This document shows, one piece after another, positions 62,577 through 64,000 of a DNA stretch of 64,000 nt; position 1 is the stretch's first letter; every line of letters starts with the position of its first letter. Source of the stretch: an uncultured Lachnospiraceae bacterium (lineage in GTDB: Bacteria; Bacillota; Clostridia; Lachnospirales; Lachnospiraceae). The notes under the pieces are model-generated. The model had not been told where the DNA came from, searched no databases, and saw only the letters and a list, made by a program, of their open reading frames with translations. The stretch is taken from contig CAJTQI010000004.1 in assembly GCA_910578645.1 (NCBI GenBank), positions 186,001-250,000 on the forward strand. The letters are read 5' to 3'. A program made the translations under genes and the position numbers.

Positions 62577-62837
62577 ATGGAAGAATACACAAGATATGGA
62601 AAACCAATTATGAAAAAAATAAGAAAAAATTTGTTAGATTACAAAAAGGAACATAATTTGACAAATCAACAGATGGCTGTGCGCTGCGACTTGTCATTGT
62701 CTGAATATGATAAAATAATGAATGTCAAAACGCACAGCAAATACGGATGCTCAATTGATACATTTTATAAAATATGTTTTAACTTAGATATTTCATCTGA
62801 TGGTTTACTTGGACTTCGATTCTTTTTAAAAAAATAG
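62577..62837 (+). CDS. Small HTH-like protein
   Basis: The 86-residue AT-rich gene codes for a basic protein with a Cro/CI-like helix-turn-helix ('KNLLDYKKEHNLTNQQMAVRCDLSLSEYDKIMN') at about 14-46 and a C-terminal helix ('SIDTFYKICFNLDISSDGLLGL'). The ATG at 62577 is 8 nt after AAGGAG; the ATG two codons before is too close. Probably a phage- or element-type regulator; it faces the lysin gene. Confidence 0.65.
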   Translation: MEEYTRYGKPIMKKIRKNLLDYKKEHNLTNQQMAVRCDLSLSEYDKIMNVKTHSKYGCSIDTFYKICFNLDISSDGLLGLRFFLKK

Positions 62838-62858
62838 ATTTTTTGTATCTTTTGTTTC

Positions 62859-63476
62859 CTATTGTTCTCTTGGAATATCGTATTTAATATTCAAATCCAC
62901 ATCTCCGTGAATGCCATTCACGCGACCTTTTGACGTATACTGCCATCCCCATAACGGATGCATGATTGACGGCTTCTTATCTTCTCTGGGCACATCTGCA
63001 AATTCCATTTGCTTGCTGCTTGGATATCTTGCAATCCAAAACGGGCAGTCAATAAACATATGAAACGGCTTAATAAAAGAATTGTAAAAAGAAAGCCCGG
63101 TGTACACACCGAACTTATATCTTGCGGATTGTATGATGTTTTTGTAGGCGTTGATAATATCAATCAACGCCATTCCAAGATTCATATGCGATTTTTCCTC
63201 TATGTCAAGCCAGACTGTGTCGATTTTCTTCCCCGAAATCACAGATAGTACGGTCTTTGCGTCTGATACCGCTTTGTCTACCGTCAATGCATAAGAATAG
63301 TTGTAAACGTCTACAGGCAATCCTTGACTGATTGCGCCGTTATAGTTTCTTTCAAACGAATCTTCTTTCTGGCATTGTTTGTTAATTGCCTTTAATATTG
63401 CAAACTCTACGCCGGAATCCTTGACTTTTTTCCAGTCTATGGTTCCGTTCCACTTTGCTACGTCAATACCTTTCAT
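62859..63476 (-). CDS. GH25 lysozyme, probable phage endolysin
   Basis: The 205-residue protein is a bare GH25 catalytic domain: 'MKGIDVAKWNGTIDWKKVKDSGVEFAILKA', the acidic pair in 'DTVWLDIEEKSH', and the family ending 'WGWQYTSKGRVNGIHGDVDLNIKYD'. No signal peptide and no wall-binding repeats, as in phage endolysins that rely on a holin. The ATG at 63476 follows GAGGTGATTAT; the longer frame to 63527 overlaps the phage-like gene upstream. It is much shorter than the membrane-tethered GH25 at 2322. Confidence 0.85.
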   Translation of the reverse strand: MKGIDVAKWNGTIDWKKVKDSGVEFAILKAINKQCQKEDSFERNYNGAISQGLPVDVYNYSYALTVDKAVSDAKTVLSVISGKKIDTVWLDIEEKSHMNLGMALIDIINAYKNIIQSARYKFGVYTGLSFYNSFIKPFHMFIDCPFWIARYPSSKQMEFADVPREDKKPSIMHPLWGWQYTSKGRVNGIHGDVDLNIKYDIPREQ

Positions 63477-63523
63477 ATAATCACCTCGTATTCTTTCTAC
63501 CCTACGCACTTTTACACCTTCTT

Positions 63524-64000
63524 TCAAAAATATAAATCCGCTTCAAAATTTATTTTCACATCAAAACTAATAACCGTGCCACTTGAGAATCCTTTACTAA
63601 CCTTAATTGCTGTAACCTCGTCATAATTTGTCAAATCTATTTCTGTATCTGTTTTAATATCAGCAACAACCTTAAAATTTGTGCTAGAACTTAAACTATC
63701 CCACCATCTTTTTATTGTTACATTTTTCTCTCCCTCTTTATTTGTTCCCAAAATTTCAAATGTAACACTTCCGGAACTATTTGACGTACTATTTTTTGAC
63801 ATATTAAAGTACAGTTTTTTTATTACAAACCGTTTCAGCTTATTAAAAACAATCGGAATAGTAAACCCCCCACTGTCTGTTGAAAACGGAATCTCAAAGG
63901 CATTAAAAATAAATCTATACGGAGAGTTGATGGGAAAGCTTCCCCCTCCACTTTGTTCTATTCCGACAATATTTTCCGCCATCTGTGCAAATGTATCGCT
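63524..64000 (-). CDS. Phage-like structural protein, N-terminus cut by window edge
   Basis: The frame is open to the last base of the window (158 codons plus stop) and the ATG at 63982 lacks a ribosome site, so the gene probably starts outside. The visible part has 'GIEQSGGGSFPINSPYRFIF' and a beta-rich, Ser/Thr/Lys-rich body ('GSVTFEILGTNKEGEKNVTIKRWWDSL', 'IDLTNYDEVTAIKVSKG'). I do not recognise a family. Its place just before a lysin suggests a tail, baseplate or fibre-type protein of a prophage. Confidence 0.55.
   Translation of the reverse strand, partial: SDTFAQMAENIVGIEQSGGGSFPINSPYRFIFNAFEIPFSTDSGGFTIPIVFNKLKRFVIKKLYFNMSKNSTSNSSGSVTFEILGTNKEGEKNVTIKRWWDSLSSSTNFKVVADIKTDTEIDLTNYDEVTAIKVSKGFSSGTVISFDVKINFEADLYF

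Overview
The window looks like chromosome from a Firmicute of the class Clostridia, most probably family Lachnospiraceae. The evidence is the six-subunit Rnf complex in the order rnfCDGEAB, a split sodium-pump decarboxylase operon, an era-yqzL-recO block, a one-chain glycyl-tRNA synthetase, ispH running into rpsA with a 20-nt overlap, a SleB-type cell-wall hydrolase, and family-typical small proteins (DUF6472, DUF3784). Species cannot be fixed from the sequence alone. Most genes lie on the minus strand.

Layout. 1-9 kb is mixed accessory and envelope content: a truncated membrane-anchored protein, a small Xre-type regulator, a SleB-like hydrolase, an AP2/degenerate-HNH/AP2 protein, a GH25 muramidase, a lipoprotein ApbE flavin transferase, a double nucleotidyltransferase, membrane proteins and an HTH-methyltransferase fusion. 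9-15.2 kb holds a ferredoxin-type aldo/keto reductase and the Rnf operon. RnfD and RnfG carry the threonine motifs that ApbE flavinylates, so the apbE gene at 3.8 kb probably serves this complex. 15.5-16.6 kb is a YprB-like RNase H-fold exonuclease. 16.7-22.4 kb is a minus-strand cassette: an HD-RyR protein broken by a 1-nt frameshift, a TIR protein with two DUF4357-like repeats, a PD-(D/E)XK nuclease, and a small membrane protein interrupted by an in-frame TAG. This looks like an undescribed or poorly described immune or signalling system in partial decay, and it is the most interesting part of the window.

22.5-29 kb is core: cheR, rpsA, ispH, cmk, a BaiN/YhiN-type flavoprotein, an RpiR regulator and a TetR regulator. 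29.1-34.5 kb is a five-gene biotin-dependent operon with both a methylmalonyl-CoA-type (MmdA) and an oxaloacetate/pyruvate-type (OadA) carboxyltransferase plus carrier, beta and gamma subunits. 34.6-48.2 kb has two D,D-carboxypeptidases, scpA/scpB, a phosphoesterase, rpsU, alaS, glyS, recO, yqzL, era and two lipoproteins. 48.3-53.7 kb has an M16C protease, an uncharacterised protein, a sigma-70-like protein without region 4, and a rhomboid-like protein with a zinc ribbon. 53.9-58.2 kb is a very large 2-hydroxyacyl-CoA dehydratase activator-type protein.

58.3-64 kb is accessory again: a Uma2 nuclease, small conserved proteins, metA, an Rpn-type nuclease with an in-frame 12-bp repeat, a two-OB-fold SSB-like protein, and at the right edge a GH25 lysin next to a truncated phage-like protein, which suggests a prophage boundary. 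I saw no tRNA, rRNA, CRISPR array, T-box or SAM riboswitch. No stretch longer than about 300 bases is without a gene. Family assignments are from reading the translations, not from database searches.
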